From CAWBVG01 sp963792175 (lineage in GTDB: Bacteria; Acidobacteriota; Vicinamibacteria; Vicinamibacterales; CAVVIG01), in contig CAWBVG010000034.1 in assembly GCA_963792175.1 (NCBI GenBank), forward strand, positions 166,174 through 230,173: a DNA stretch of 64,000 bases. Direction: 5' to 3'. Below are positions 19,234 through 27,915 of this stretch, piece after piece. Both the position numbers and the translations under genes were made by a program. The stretch's first letter is position 1; every line of letters begins with the position of its first letter. The notes below the pieces were generated by a model, which worked only from the letters and a program-made list of their open reading frames with translations, was not told the DNA's origin and ran no database searches.

Positions 19234-20069
19234 TCGATCCGCAGACGGCGATCGGCGAGGTCCACCTCACCATTTCGGACCTCGACCGATCGCTTCGGTT
19301 CTACCAGAATCAGCTCGGGTTCACCGTCCACACCCGTAGCGATCGGATCGCCAGGCTGGGCGCCGGCGGTGCGGACCTGCTCGTGCTGTCGCAGTGCGAG
19401 CACGCTCCGCGCGTCCGCGGCACGACCGGCCTCTATCACTTCGCCATCCTCGTGCCGTCGCGCGCCGATCTCGCGCGCGCCCTGCGGCGTCTCGTCGACA
19501 CCGACACGGTCATGCAAGGCGCCGCGGACCATGGCGTCAGCGAGGCGCTGTATCTGGCCGATCCCGACGGCAACGGCATCGAGGTCTACCGCGATCGTCC
19601 CCGAGAGCAATGGCCGTACGTCGGCGGCGAGCTGCGAATGGGTGCGGATCCGCTGGACGTGGAGTCCATCCTCGCGGCGCGCGCCGGCGACGATCGCGCG
19701 GGATTGGCGCCGGAAACGACGATCGGTCATGTGCACCTGCACGTCTCGCGGCTGGCCGAGGCCGAGCGGTTCTACGTCGACGTCCTCGGCTTCGAGCTGA
19801 TGCAGCGGTACGGTCCGAGCGCGCTCTTCGTCTCGGCCGGCGGCTATCATCATCATTTCGGGTTGAACACGTGGGCCGGCGTCGGCGCGCCGCCGCCGCC
19901 TCCCGGCGCACTGGGCCTGCACCACGTGAACGTGCGGATGACCAACCACGGCGCGGCCGCCGTCGTCGATCGTCTGCAGGCGGCGGCGGTGCCGTTCGAA
20001 TCGACAGCCGAAGGTGTGCTGGTTCACGATCCCGCCGGCAATGCGATCCTGCTGACGACCGTCGCATAG
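19230..20069 (+). CDS. VOC-family dioxygenase, catechol-2,3-dioxygenase-like
   Basis: A 279-residue protein with two vicinal-oxygen-chelate modules. The first has GEVHLTISDLDRSLRFY, a His in GLYHFAILVP and the Glu in NGIEVYRDRP. The second has GHVHLHVSRLAEAERFYVDV and GLHHVNVRM but no clear C-terminal Glu. One complete metal site (His, His, Glu) fits iron- or manganese-dependent extradiol dioxygenases of the CatE type, though glyoxalase-like functions cannot be excluded. GTG start overlapping the upstream stop indicates co-translation with the TlpA-like protein, which is an odd pairing. Confidence 0.8.
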   Translation: MIDPQTAIGEVHLTISDLDRSLRFYQNQLGFTVHTRSDRIARLGAGGADLLVLSQCEHAPRVRGTTGLYHFAILVPSRADLARALRRLVDTDTVMQGAADHGVSEALYLADPDGNGIEVYRDRPREQWPYVGGELRMGADPLDVESILAARAGDDRAGLAPETTIGHVHLHVSRLAEAERFYVDVLGFELMQRYGPSALFVSAGGYHHHFGLNTWAGVGAPPPPPGALGLHHVNVRMTNHGAAAVVDRLQAAAVPFESTAEGVLVHDPAGNAILLTTVA

Positions 20070-20121
20070 CCGCGCAAGAAGCGCGGCCAGCCGGTGCGGG
20101 CCACACGAGTTGGACAGGGTT

Positions 20122-20856
20122 ATGCGAGTTGCCGTCGTGTCGGACATCCACGGAAACTTCACCGCGCTCGAGGCGGTCATCGCGGACGTCAATGACGCCG
20201 GTGCGGACCTGGTCGTGCACGGCGGCGATCTCCTGGGCGGCGGGGCACGTCAGCGGGAGGTGATCGATCGGATTCGGGACCTCGGCTGGCCCGGAGTGTT
20301 CGGCAATGCCGACGAGATGCTGTGGAATCCGGATCTGGTCGCCCAGCATCTGTCCGCGCCCGCATATCAGCGCATGCGCGACATCGTCTTTCAACACATT
20401 GCCGTCACGGTTGATTCGATCGGGCCCGAGCGGCTGGCGTGGCTGAGGGCGCTGCCTGTCCGCTGGTCCGCGAACGATCTGGCCGTCGTCCACGCGGGTC
20501 CAGACGACGTGTGGCGCAGCCCCTCTGCGAAGGCATCGGACGAGGAGCTCGAGACGACATACCGTCCGCTCGGTAGCCCCTGCGTGGTCTACGGTCACAT
20601 CCATCAGTCGTTCGTTCGCCGGCTGCCGCTGTTGACGGTCGCGAATGCGGGCAGCGTCAGCCTGTCCTACGACGGCGACCCACGGGCCGCCTACGCGCTC
20701 GTCGATGACGGCGAGGTCACGATCCGGCGCGTCGAGTACGACATCGAGCGCGAGGCGCGCGACCTCGCCGCCGTGCGCTTCCCGTTCGCGTCGTGGATCG
20801 CGGCAATGCTCCGCGGCGGCACATTCGTGCCGCCTCCTGCCGACGACGAAGCGTGA
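20122..20856 (+). CDS. YfcE/MJ0936-type metallophosphoesterase
   Basis: A 244-residue calcineurin-like phosphoesterase. The dimetal motifs appear in order: SDIHGN (near the N terminus), HGGDLLGGG, FGNADE (GNxD/E) and YGHIHQSF (GHxH). Such enzymes hydrolyse phosphodiesters or phosphomonoesters; the substrate is unknown. ATG 20122 is chosen over a TTG four codons upstream because it sits directly before the first strand (MRVAVVSDIHGN). The Sir2 gene begins 8 bases after its stop. Confidence 0.85.
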   Translation: MRVAVVSDIHGNFTALEAVIADVNDAGADLVVHGGDLLGGGARQREVIDRIRDLGWPGVFGNADEMLWNPDLVAQHLSAPAYQRMRDIVFQHIAVTVDSIGPERLAWLRALPVRWSANDLAVVHAGPDDVWRSPSAKASDEELETTYRPLGSPCVVYGHIHQSFVRRLPLLTVANAGSVSLSYDGDPRAAYALVDDGEVTIRRVEYDIEREARDLAAVRFPFASWIAAMLRGGTFVPPPADDEA

Positions 20857-20863
20857 AGGCGGG

Positions 20864-21619
20864 ATGATCGACGCGCGTTTCGTCGAACGGCTGCGCGAGG
20901 CGCGACGGATCCTGATCGTGTCTGGCGCCGGCGTGTCGACTGCCAGCGGGATACCGGACTTTCGCGGACCGGGCGGCGTCTGGTCGCGGCGGCGTCCGGT
21001 GTACTACGACGAGTTCCTGGCGTCCGAGCCGGCGCGGATCGAGTACTGGGACTTCAAGCTGGAGACGTGGGAGATCTATCAGCGCGCGCGCCCCAATGCG
21101 CTTCATGCGGCGGTCGTCGCGCTCGAGCGGGCGGACAAGGTTCTGGCCGTCGTGACGCAGAACGTCGATGGTCTCCATCGCCGCGCCGGCACGTCGCCGG
21201 AACTGCTCGTCGAGCTGCACGGGACCGATCTCGTCGTCGAGTGTCAGGCGTGTCACGAGACCAGCGATCCCGGGCCGCATTTCGTGCGCTTCAGGGAGAC
21301 GAGACGTCCGCCGGCCTGTGCCTGCGGCGGGCCGCTCAAGTCGGCGACGATCAGCTTCGGTCAATCGCTGCGCGAGGAGGATCTCGAACGGGCAAGCCGT
21401 GCGGCGTTGCGGGCCGATCTCGTGCTGGCGCTGGGTTCGACGCTCTCGGTGCATCCGGCGGCCGCGGTGCCGCTGCTGGCCGCCGAACGCGGGACGCCGT
21501 ACGTCATCGTGAATCGAGGGCCGACCGCACACGACGCGCACCCATCGGTGACGCTGCGGCTCGAGGGGGACGTCACCGAGATCGTTCCGGCGGCCGTGGA
21601 CGCAGCCCTCGGCGGCTGA
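20864..21619 (+). CDS. Sir2-family NAD-dependent protein deacylase
   Basis: A 251-residue sirtuin. Visible motifs: GAGVSTASGIPDFRG (NAD binding), TQNVDGLHRRAG, the catalytic His in ELHG, and the zinc-binding Cys pairs CQAC and CAC. GSTLSVHP and VNRGP complete the Rossmann fold. The usual FGE motif reads FGQ here, a mild change near the active site. The likely role is removal of acyl groups from protein lysines with NAD consumption. It follows the phosphoesterase by 8 bases with an AAGGCGGG ribosome site and is probably in the same operon. Confidence 0.9.
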   Translation: MIDARFVERLREARRILIVSGAGVSTASGIPDFRGPGGVWSRRRPVYYDEFLASEPARIEYWDFKLETWEIYQRARPNALHAAVVALERADKVLAVVTQNVDGLHRRAGTSPELLVELHGTDLVVECQACHETSDPGPHFVRFRETRRPPACACGGPLKSATISFGQSLREEDLERASRAALRADLVLALGSTLSVHPAAAVPLLAAERGTPYVIVNRGPTAHDAHPSVTLRLEGDVTEIVPAAVDAALGG

Positions 21620-21627
21620 GGGCCGCG

Positions 21628-21879
21628 CTATTCCTTGTCGTGTTTCTGGCGGTACTCTTCGTCGGCGATGAGCGCGTCCTTGCGGGCCGCGATCTGCCGT
21701 TTCCGGCTGTCTCGGGCGGCCGCCTGGGTTTTCTCGGCGTAGCTGAGCGCGAAGGTGGACAACAGCCGCTCGATATCGCGGCTCTGGCACGACGGACACG
21801 CGGGGCTGTCGTCGCCGGGCCGCACGAGCGTTTCGAATTCGTGGCCGCAACCGCGGCAACGGAAATCGTAGAGGGGCAT
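21628..21879 (-). CDS. FmdB-family zinc ribbon protein
   Basis: 83 residues. It opens MPLYDFRCRGCGHEFE and has a second pair, CPSC, giving a CxxC-CxxC zinc ribbon typical of the FmdB putative regulatory family. The C-terminal half is charged and helical (RDSRKRQIAARKDALIADEE). It is the last of three minus-strand genes behind the sulfite oxidase, 2 bases after the hypothetical gene upstream. Function in the family is not established. Confidence 0.85.
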   Translation of the reverse strand: MPLYDFRCRGCGHEFETLVRPGDDSPACPSCQSRDIERLLSTFALSYAEKTQAAARDSRKRQIAARKDALIADEEYRQKHDKE

Positions 21880-21881
21880 CC

Positions 21882-22971
21882 TTACTGCTGCTTCGACTTC
21901 TTGGCGGCCTCTTCGGTCTTTTCCTTCAGCCGCGCGCCGCGCAGGATGTTGCCCATCGCGTAGTTTCCCTCGTGGCAGGCGTACTCGTACATGAGGTCGT
22001 CGGTGAGCGGCCACGCGTATTCCGCCGTCCACGGCCGCGTCCACGTCTCGGGGTCCTCGATGGTGAACTGATAGCGCAGGGTTCGGGCGTCGAGGCGCGT
22101 GAAGCGCTCGGTGACCTTCAGGTGCTGCGACGATCCGCGGAACCGCGTCTTGTCGCTGAAGTTCGTCGTCTCGACGACGAGCGTGTCGCCATCCCAGCGG
22201 CCGATCGAGTCGCCCAGCCACTTCCTGACGGTCGGCGGCGGATGCTGTCCGTTCATCCGGACGACCCGGGCGTCGTGGACCATCTCGGTGAGGATCATCA
22301 CGTGATCGCGCGTCTGCACGATCTGATGCAGGTTGTTGTAGAAGTAGGTCGGCAGGATCGGCGGACCCGACGTCGAGCTGAAGCCGACCAGGCACCGCTC
22401 GGCGAGCGGACGAATCTCCGGATCGTTGTAGGCCTCGGGCCCTTCGAACCCCGGATCGTCCTCCCGCGCGGCCTGGTCCGACGTCGGCCGGCCGTAGTCG
22501 CCGGCAGTGCGGCGCTGCCGCGCCGCTTCGGTGACGCGGCGGCACGCGACCGTCCGGCGGATCGATCAGCAGCGACGCGCGCTTCTGGCCGTCGATCATC
22601 GTGAAGTGCGATCCGGGATCGAGCCAGAAGTTGTTGTAGCCGCCGACGTTGCCGTACGGTCCCGGCGTGCCGTCGCCGCCTTTCGGCGGCGCCTGGCGGT
22701 TACCGTCGATCGCCGCGTTCAGGCCGGCGCTGCGCTGCGCGACCTGCGCCTCGCGCTTCTTCGCCTCTTCGTCGGTGAGCACGAGTGGCGAGCCGGCGGC
22801 GCGCTCGAGCGGCGTCAGCGTGCCGAGGTCGTAGGTGCCCTGCAGATCGGGGTGGCCGTCGGCCATGCGTGGAATGCCACCGGCCGGGGCCGGTTTTTTG
22901 GCCGGCGTCTGAGCCGCGACGCCGGCCACCAGCACAGGTATCGCGAACAGGGTGAGGAGACGTTCGCGCAT
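21882..22971 (-). CDS. Secreted conserved hypothetical protein (frameshifted)
   Basis: About 362 residues with a signal peptide (MRERLLTLFAIPVLVAGVAA). The motif HPDLQGTYDLGTLTPLER follows, then GGYNNFWLDPGSHF. After a +1 break near 22550-22590 the sequence continues as PPILPTYFYNN, DHVMILTEMVHDARVVRMNG, GRWDGDTLVVETTNF and ACHEGNYAM. This pattern belongs to a large, functionally undefined family that is very abundant in Acidobacteria and some Proteobacteria. It sits between a Tat sulfite oxidase and an FmdB protein with gaps of 13 and 2 bases, so the three probably form an operon. Confidence 0.72.
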
Positions 22972-22984
22972 GTGTGCCCCCGTC

Positions 22985-24150
22985 CTACGCAATCGTGACC
23001 TTTCGCGTGACCTGCGAGTTCTCTTCGAGGAACGACTTCTTCGATCTCGAGGTCCGCAGGCGTCGGCTGCACTTTGCCGTTCATCTCCGTGACGCGAGAC
23101 ACCAGCGCGTGCTCGCCTGGCGTCGCGCCGTTCCAGGTGTAGGTGAACAGCTTCCAGCCGAACTTGTCCTTGGTCGTGGGGTCCAGCGTTGCCGGCTGCC
23201 ACGGGCCTTCGTCCACCTTGACCTCGACCGACTTCAGCGGCGAGCCGTCGTTGAGGATGACGCCGAGCACCTTGTAGCTGGCGCCGTTCTTGGTGACGCG
23301 CGCGATGAACGACTTCGGGTTCATGTGCGTGACGGCCGTTTCCTTCCACTTCACCTCGCCGTCGATCGTTTCGCCGCGAAGCGTGCGATACCAGCGCGCC
23401 TGGTACTTACCCAGGTAGGCGTCTTCCTGCACGTGGATCTGCGCCAGCCACTTGACGTTCGCGACGCCGTACCAGCCGGGAACGATGAGCCGCAGCGGCG
23501 ACCCCTGATGCTTGGTGAGCGGCTCGCCGTTCAGCGCCCAGGCGAGGAACGGTTCGGCCGACAGCGCCTTCTCGCGATTGAGGCTGCGTCCGAACTGCTG
23601 ATCGAGCTTGAACTTCTGCGTGCGCCACTCGATTTCCTCTTCGCCGTGATCCGCGCCGAAGAACACGAACTCGCGCGCCGCCGCCTTGACGCCGGCCGCG
23701 TCGAGCACCGTCTTCAGCGGCACGCCGGTCCACTTGCCGTTGCCACACAGCCCGTGGAGCGGCCCGCGGTTGCCCGAGCACTCGAACCCCGCCACGAGGT
23801 CGACGGTGCCCAACTTCTTGAGATCGTCGAGCGACAGCGCCTTGCGGCCGGTCGACCAGGCCCGACACCTTCAGCTTGAAGGTGGCCGGGTCGACGTCGG
23901 GGTGGCCGTAGTGCTGCGTGGTCGCGAACTTGTCTTTCGGCGTGAACGGACCTTCGATGGTGCGGATGTCCAGAAGCCGCCGATCGGGCGGCGGCTCGCA
24001 CCGCACGTTATCCGGGATGTCGGTGAACTGGACGACCGTCTCGCCCTGCGCGAGCGCGGGAAGAACCCAGTCTGGGATGCCGAGTGCGCTCAGCCCTGCC
24101 ACCGCCAGGCTTCCTCGAAGAATCTCCCGGCGCGTGTTCTGTATCGTCAT
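22985..24150 (-). CDS. Tat-exported sulfite oxidase-family molybdopterin oxidoreductase (frameshifted)
   Basis: About 388 residues. The N terminus is a twin-arginine-type signal (NTRREILRGSLAVAGLSALG). The Mo-pterin ligand Cys lies in GFECSGNRGP, and PLRLIVPGWYGVANVKWL is the conserved substrate/cofactor loop. The C-terminal dimerisation domain follows. Two +1 breaks are needed: near 23850 (to read ALSLDDLKKLG) and near 23042 (to end KKSFLEENSQVTRKVTIA). The enzyme should oxidise sulfite or a related S/N substrate in the periplasm. A second family member (SoxC-like) lies at 55793-57022. First gene of a three-gene minus operon. Confidence 0.82.
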
Positions 24151-24334
24151 ACGTTGGTCCCTTCCTGCAGAAGTATCAGTACAAAATGGTGCACCGCAGA
24201 GATTAACACCGGATCGTGTATAGTGGATCCCTCTTCCAGAACTGAGCCTGCCAGCGTTCGCGTCGTGCCCTTCCCGCCGGGTGACGCACCGACCGGCCCA
24301 ACTTTGGTCCTGTGTCGAAACACTGGAGGTTTTC

Positions 24335-24539
24335 GTGAAAACACTTCGACCTGAGACGCCACCCCCCGCTGTCGCCCCGACGTCGTGCCCCTTTTGCGCG
24401 TGCGACGACCATTAAAGCGGCCAGCGAGAAGATCAACGAGTCTACCTACTGGCGCTGCGTCGCGTGCGGCGAGATGTGGAACCTGAACCGCATGCGGACG
24501 GCACCGGCCCGCTGGAAACAATCGTGGGACCGCCGATGA
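24335..24539 (+). CDS. Small zinc-ribbon protein (frameshifted)
   Basis: About 67 residues, reading MKTLRPETPPPAVAPTSCPF with GTG as start. After a +1 break near 24400 it continues TTIKAASEKINESTYWRC and ends RWKQSWDRR. Two CxxC pairs (CPFC and CVAC) suggest one zinc. A ribosome site (GGAGG, 24325-24329) and a TATAGT box at about 24218 support expression divergent from the sulfite oxidase. Its stop overlaps the ATG of the next small gene. Function unknown. Confidence 0.55.
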
Positions 24540-24697
24540 ACGCCGTCTGGCTAGTCGGCGGCGCCGGCGCGATCTTCGTGATCGTCGTGCTCTTGCGCTC
24601 GTGGCAACGACGGAGTAGTCCTGAAGATATGGGCGCCGTGAGCCACCAGTGGGTGAACGAGCATCGCCTCGGCCACCAGAACGATTCGCGGCACTAG
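24536..24697 (+). CDS. Small single-pass membrane protein
   Basis: 53 residues with one transmembrane helix (VWLVGGAGAIFVIVVLLRSW) followed by a polar tail ending GHQNDSRH. The start ATG overlaps the previous stop (ATGA), so it is co-translated with the zinc-ribbon protein. No family recognised. It converges on the aminotransferase gene with a 4-base gap. Confidence 0.5.
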   Translation: MNAVWLVGGAGAIFVIVVLLRSWQRRSSPEDMGAVSHQWVNEHRLGHQNDSRH

Positions 24698-24701
24698 ACG
24701 T

Positions 24702-25952
24702 TTAGACCCCTGCGGATGACGTCCGCCGTCCGCCGAGCACCTCGACGACGCGATCGATGTCGTCGTGGGTGTTGAACACCGACACCGACAGCCGCAGCCG
24801 GTTCTCGTTGCGCGATGACCGTCGCGGCCACCTTGCCGGCCTGCAGCGCCTTGGCGGTGGCGGCCGCGTCCTTCAGCTCGAACGCCAGGATCGGCGTCTC
24901 GGTGCCGCGCGGCGTCAGCGGCTTGTAGCCGAGCGGCGGCAGCTCCTTCTGCAGGCGATCGGTCAGCTGCCGCGCGTGCGCGCGGATCTTGTCGAGCCCG
25001 AGGCGCTGCACGTAGTCGATGCCTTCCGACACGCACGCGGCGAGCAGGACGCCGATGCCGCCGGTCTCGTACTTCGCCGCGCCGGGCAGCGGCTCCCACG
25101 TCAGCTCCGCGCGGTTGAAGTTCGCCACCTGCCGGTGCCCGTATCTCGTCGTCGGCAGCACCGTGCCCTGAAGATCCTCGCGGACGTACAGGAAGCCGAT
25201 GCCGCGCTCGCCCATCAGCCACTTGTAGGTGCCGGCCGAGGCGAAGTCGATGCCGAGCGCGCTGCACGTCGACCGGCACGGCGCCGACCGCCTGGATGAT
25301 GTCGGCGAACACGTACGCGCCGCGCGCGTGCGCGAGCGCGCTCACCGCCTTCGCGTCGTGCATGAAGCCGTTGACGTTCGACACCAGCGCCAGCGACACG
25401 AGCCGCGTGTTCTTGTCGATCGCGCGGTCCATGTCGTTCACGTCGATCGCCCAGTTGCGGTGCTTCACGATGCGGAGCTCGACGCCTTTCTTCTCGAGCT
25501 CCTTGTACATGTAGAGCGACGTCGTGAAGTGCAGCTCGTCGATCACGATGTTGCCGCCGCGCTTCGGCAGGTCCATGCCCATGACGACGATGTTCTCGCC
25601 GTCGGAGGTGTTGGCGGTGTAGGCGATCTCGTTGGCCGTCGCGCCGATCAGCTGGCCGTAGCGCTTCTTCAGGTCCTGCTGCTTGTCGGCGCCGAAGTCG
25701 ACGCGGCCGGGGCCGGCGCCGTGCAGCCGGTAGGCGACGCCCTGTTCGATGGCGCGCGCGGCGAAGGTGCCGAGCGGATGCATCGCGGCGGAGTTCATGT
25801 AGGTGTCGAGCGACGACCGACGGGAAGTCGGCGCGCACCGAGGCGGGAAAGATCGCGCCGGGCCGCGCGGTCTGGGCGCCGGCGAAGGCCGAGCGTGCCG
25901 AAACGGCGAGCGCGCCTGCGCCCGCCAGGAACTCGCGGCGACCGAGTGTCAT
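24702..25952 (-). CDS. Tat-exported class V aminotransferase / cysteine-desulfurase-like PLP enzyme (frameshifted)
   Basis: About 416 residues. It opens with a twin-arginine-type signal (GRREFLAGAGALAVSARSAF). Fold-type I features follow: NEIAYTANTSDGENIV, DELHFTTSLYMYKELEKKG, VSLALVSNVNGFMHDAKAV, and the PLP Lys in ASAGTYKWLMGERG. Three +1 breaks (about 25800, 25262 and 24812) are required; the final segment then reads ENRLRLSVSVFNTHDDIDRV, a normal class V C terminus. Homologues are annotated as isopenicillin-N epimerase-like or cysteine desulfurase-like; the reaction is not known. Export of a PLP enzyme is unusual. The start follows AGGAGG. Confidence 0.8.
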
Positions 25953-26008
25953 GAAACCTCCTGAAGAACCGCTCGGCTGTCGCCGAGCGTTCGTATTATA
26001 GGGTGCGT

Positions 26009-27034
26009 CTACTCGTGGATCGCAGCCTTTTGCGCCTGCGCATGCCGCACCAGGCGCTCGATGTCGCGGTACTCACGCCAGTGACGGAGGCTGACGGACA
26101 GGAACCCCGCGACCGGCAGCGCGAGAATGACCCCGGCCGCACCGGCCAGCGCGGCGCCGGCCCAGATGGTCAGGATGACCGCGAACGTCGACAGGTGCAT
26201 CCCGTGTCGAACGAGCCGGGGGTAGATGGCGTAATCCTGAACGACTCGCAGCGCGGCGAGAAAGGCGATAGCCCACAGCACTCGATCGCCGGCCTGTGAC
26301 GCGACCATGATCAGCGCGGTCAGCGGCCCGATGCCGGGGACGAGCTCGAGGATGCCGGCAGCGACGCCCATCGACACGGCGTTCGGCAGCCCGAGGACGA
26401 CGAACCCGCACACGCACAGCGCGCCGACGATCAGCCCCGCGGCGGTCTGGGCACGAACATAGCCGGCGAGCGCGCTGTTGACGTCACGGAGGTACTCCTC
26501 GCCGCGCCACTGCAAATGACCGCGAGGCAACACGCGCAAGGCCGAACGCTGGAAGCTGGGCGCGCCCGTCAGCAGCAGGAACGCGACGACCGGCGCCACC
26601 AGCAGCCACCGCGCGTAGGGCGCTGCGTCGATCAGGTCGTCGAGCGTCTGCCGCGCCTCGCGCTCGATGTAGCGCGTCGCGCGATCGACGCGATCGGCGA
26701 GCACGCGGCGCGTGCCGGCCGAAAGTGGCGCCTGCGCGATCGTCCGCGTGATCGGCGTCAGTTCGCCGCCGCGGAACAGATGATCGACGGCTCGCGGCGC
26801 CGTCACCTGTACCCAGTGCGATACCCCGTCGCGCGTCGACGGCCACAAGGCGGCCGCGGGCACGAAGACCGCCAGGTAGATGAGCGCGATGGCCGTCGCA
26901 TCGGACACGGGCCGCTGTCGCCGCCCGAGGCGGACCCGCCGCCGCACCGCGGACACCGCCGGGGCCAGCACGTACGCGAAGAAGACGGACAGCAGCAGCA
27001 GGACTCCGCCGCCTTCGATCGCCCTGAATGTCAT
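26009..27034 (-). CDS. AI-2E family (UPF0118) membrane transporter
   Basis: About 341 residues with the family layout: an N-terminal helix pair (GGGVLLLLSVFFAYVLAPAV), a soluble middle segment, and a cluster of helices with the signature region ILELVPGIGPLTALIMV and ALRVVQDYAIYPRLVRHGM. Family members include AI-2 exporters and Na+/H+ antiporters, so the substrate is open. I chose ATG 27034 (MTFRAIEGGG) because a longer reading would run into the divergent aat gene. A second member lies at 41981-43174. Confidence 0.85.
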   Translation of the reverse strand: MTFRAIEGGGVLLLLSVFFAYVLAPAVSAVRRRVRLGRRQRPVSDATAIALIYLAVFVPAAALWPSTRDGVSHWVQVTAPRAVDHLFRGGELTPITRTIAQAPLSAGTRRVLADRVDRATRYIEREARQTLDDLIDAAPYARWLLVAPVVAFLLLTGAPSFQRSALRVLPRGHLQWRGEEYLRDVNSALAGYVRAQTAAGLIVGALCVCGFVVLGLPNAVSMGVAAGILELVPGIGPLTALIMVASQAGDRVLWAIAFLAALRVVQDYAIYPRLVRHGMHLSTFAVILTIWAGAALAGAAGVILALPVAGFLSVSLRHWREYRDIERLVRHAQAQKAAIHE

Positions 27035-27057
27035 GCGCGCGGTAATCTTAACGAAAC

Positions 27058-27737
27058 GTGGCAGATTGGGCATCCCAACCCGAACCGATCGGTCCCAGCC
27101 GCTGGCGCTTTCCACCGCGATCGGCGTGGCCGGACGACGACCTCATCGTGGCCGGCGGCGATCTCGAACCGACAACGCTGATTCACGCCTATCGCCAGGG
27201 GATCTTCCCCATGGAGGCGCGGGCGCTTCCCGGCGTCCTCGCATGGTGGTCCCCGGACCCGCGCGGGATTCTGCCGCTGGACGGGCTGCGCGTGACCCGA
27301 TCGATGAAGCAAAGCGCCCGCCGGTTTGAAATCCGCGACGAACACCTGCTTCGCCGACGTCATGCGCGCGTGCGCCGACCCGGCGCGCGAGGACGGGTGG
27401 ATTACCCAGCCGTTCATCGACGCGTACACCCGGCTCCACGAGCTGGGGTGGGCGCACAGCGTGGAGGTGTTCGATCGCGACGGCCTGGCCGGCGGGCTGT
27501 ATGGCGTACGGATCAATGGCCTCTTCGCCGGCGAGTCGATGTTCCATGCACGCCGCGACGCGTCGAAGGTGGCCTTGATGGCACTGGTCCAGCTGATGCG
27601 CGACGCCGGCATGACGCTGCTCGATGTCCAATGGCGCACCGATCACCTCGAGTCCCTTGGCGCGGTTGAAGTCAGTCGAGACCAGGTACCTGACCCTTCT
27701 CGCCGCCGCGCTCGGCGTCTCTGGGGTCAGATCTTGA
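27058..27737 (+). CDS. aat: Leucyl/phenylalanyl-tRNA-protein transferase (frameshifted)
   Basis: About 225 residues. It adds Leu or Phe to N-terminal Lys/Arg of proteins, feeding the ClpS/ClpAP N-end rule pathway. Recognisable blocks: AWPDDDLIVAGGDLEP, LIHAYRQGIFPM, WWSPDPRGILPLDGLRVTRS, GWAHSVEVFD, LAGGLYGVRINGLFAGESMF and LLDVQWRTDHLESLGAVEVSR. Two +1 breaks occur (about 27330 and 27686); after the second it reads YLTLLAAALGVSGVRS and stops. The last five residues and the stop lie inside a palindromic repeat (27723-27785), so that element has replaced the natural C terminus or 3' end. GTG start. Confidence 0.88.
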
Positions 27738-27785
27738 TTTTCTGCATGTCGTCTCGGTCGGTGCAGAAAATCAAGATCTGACCCC
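27723..27785. repeat. Perfect 24-bp inverted repeat (REP-like palindrome)
   Basis: Arms 27723-27746 and 27762-27785 are exact reverse complements over 24 bases, with a 15-base loop. The left arm begins GGGGTCAGATCTTGATTTTC. It overlaps the end of aat. The look is that of REP/RAYT-type or miniature mobile palindromes; no transposase is nearby. Confidence 0.85.
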
Positions 27786-27915
27786 ACGCCCGCGCGTCCT
27801 CCTCGGCCAATCCAAACCGCCCTCGGCGACCGTAAACATGCGCAAGGACCGGGTCTGAATCCGTCGCAGGGCCGCAGACGGCCATTGAAACGGTGTGTTC
27901 GGAAAGGGAGTTGCT

